Below, one piece after another: positions 63,197 through 64,000 of a stretch of 64,000 nt of DNA. A program made the position numbers and the translations under genes. Each line of letters opens with the position of its first letter. The first letter of the stretch is position 1. Below the pieces are notes generated by a model. It saw only the letters and a list, made by a program, of their open reading frames with translations. It was not told the DNA's origin and did no database searches. Source of the DNA: Streptomyces coffeae (GTDB lineage: Bacteria > Actinomycetota > Actinomycetes > Streptomycetales > Streptomycetaceae); contig NZ_JAERRF010000011.1 of the NCBI RefSeq assembly GCF_016741875.1, positions 124,001 through 188,000 on the forward strand. Reading direction: 5' to 3'.

Positions 63197-64000
63197 ATGA
63201 AAAGACCTCTCGCCGGTGCGCTGTCGGCCCTCTTACTCGCCGGGGCGGCCGTCCTGGGCACCGGCGCCACCCCCACGGCGGCCGCGACTCCCGCCGACTC
63301 CGCCGCCGCGTCCTCCGCATCGGTGGCCGGGGCCCCGAAGGCCGCGGCGGCCCGCGCGGTGGACTTCGCGGGCACGGTGGCGCTCAGCAACTGCTCGGGC
63401 TCCGTGGTGCGGACCCCGGGCTCCGCCGACACCGACCCCGCGCTGGTGCTCTCCAACGGCCACTGTCTGTCCAGCGGCTTCCCGTCCGCGGGCGAGGTGA
63501 TCGTCGACCAGCCGTCCAGCCGGAGCTTCACCCTGTTGAAGCGCTCGGGTGCCAGTGCGGGCACGCTCCGGGCCACCAAGGTCGCGTACGCGACGATGAC
63601 CGACACCGACATCTCGCTGTACGAACTGCGCTCGACATACGCCCAGATCGAGCAGCGGTACGGCATCAAGGCCCTCCAGCTGTCCGACAGCCACCCGGTC
63701 CAGGGCACCAGCATCAATGTGGTCTCCGGCTACTGGAAGAAGATCTACTCCTGCAATATCGACGGATTTGCATATCGCCTTAAGGAAGGTGAGTGGACCT
63801 GGAAGGATTCGGTCCGCTACACCTCCGCTTGTCACACGATTGGCGGAACGTCAGGTTCGCCCGTCGTGGACACCGCCTCCGGCAAGGTTGTGGCCGTCAA
63901 CAACACCGGCAACGAGAGCGGCGGCCAGTGCACCCTGAACAACCCCTGCGAGGTCGACGAGAACGGCACGGTGACGGTCCACCAGGGGATCAACTACGCC
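63197..64000 (+). CDS. Secreted trypsin-like serine protease, partial, TTA codon
   Basis: 268 codons to the window edge; no stop is reached. A signal peptide (KRPLAGALSALLLAGAAVLGTGATPTAAA) leads into a pro-like Ala/Ser-rich part and an S1 protease domain: His in LSNGHCLSSG, Asp in TDTDISLYEL, Ser in GGTSGSPVVD. The protease core is complete in this piece; the missing C-terminus may hold more domains. Codon 13 is TTA (63233-63235), so translation should need the developmental tRNA bldA. Confidence 0.93.
   Translation, partial: MKRPLAGALSALLLAGAAVLGTGATPTAAATPADSAAASSASVAGAPKAAAARAVDFAGTVALSNCSGSVVRTPGSADTDPALVLSNGHCLSSGFPSAGEVIVDQPSSRSFTLLKRSGASAGTLRATKVAYATMTDTDISLYELRSTYAQIEQRYGIKALQLSDSHPVQGTSINVVSGYWKKIYSCNIDGFAYRLKEGEWTWKDSVRYTSACHTIGGTSGSPVVDTASGKVVAVNNTGNESGGQCTLNNPCEVDENGTVTVHQGINYA

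Overview
The window is a stretch of chromosome from a Streptomyces or close relative. The evidence is very high GC, frequent GTG starts, mycothiol chemistry (mca), a CvnA-D conservon, an actinobacterial gas-vesicle cluster, a PopR/ClpP3/ClpP4 locus and rare TTA (bldA-type) codons in two genes. I see no rRNA, tRNA, CRISPR array or replication origin.

Layout. 1-1.6 kb: an aldo/keto reductase behind what looks like a MerR-controlled promoter, and a VOC protein. 1.7-5.2 kb: a compact gas-vesicle operon, gvpO-A-F-G-J-L-S-K, without the Y and Z genes of the usual Streptomyces cluster. 5.3-8.9 kb: mfd. 9.3-14.0 kb: a PucR-type regulator, a small membrane protein, a gamma-glutamyltransferase-like hydrolase and a lipoprotein. 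14.4-16.2 kb: popR facing clpP3-clpP4; PopR ends in LAA, and ClpP4 has Gly where the catalytic His should be. 16.4-19.0 kb: an SBD-HNH type IV restriction enzyme with a TTA codon, an unknown protein and an orphan sugar-binding lipoprotein. 19.5-23.5 kb: the conservon cvnA-B-C-D. 23.6-26.8 kb: three regulator/enzyme units (TetR-methyltransferase with two abutting palindromes, then SDR and XRE).

26.9-33.7 kb is the most accessory-looking part: two divergent secreted beta-helix paralogues, a frameshifted TnpB whose right end supplies the stop codon of one of them, a ribbon-helix-helix relic, two coupled small ORFs, and an XRE-TPR regulator divergent from a flavoprotein.

33.7-54.1 kb is mostly core metabolism: msrA, metB, a SigE-like sigma factor with a small membrane protein, MarR, ilvA, a DrrAB-type exporter, greA, a DUF4307 gene, mca, a YyaL-like thioredoxin-domain protein, hemolysin III and pckG. 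Much of this order matches the metB-greA-mca-hemolysin III block of Mycobacterium tuberculosis. A large STAND NTPase-TPR gene is inserted in that block.

54.1-64 kb: an unknown gene with palindromes and an 11-bp VNTR-like array, an aminotransferase, and a D-amino-acid catabolic locus. That locus has an N-acyl-D-amino-acid deacylase and a D-Ser-dehydratase-like deaminase, divergent from a kinase-iclR-ridA operon across two IclR-type palindromes. The window closes with an M14 carboxypeptidase and a secreted trypsin-like protease (TTA in its signal peptide) that runs off the end.

Nothing here is a clearly new multigene system. The strongest leads are the TnpB/beta-helix junction, the arginine-finger-like P-loop change in the inserted STAND protein, the His-less ClpP4, and the insertion in PEPCK.
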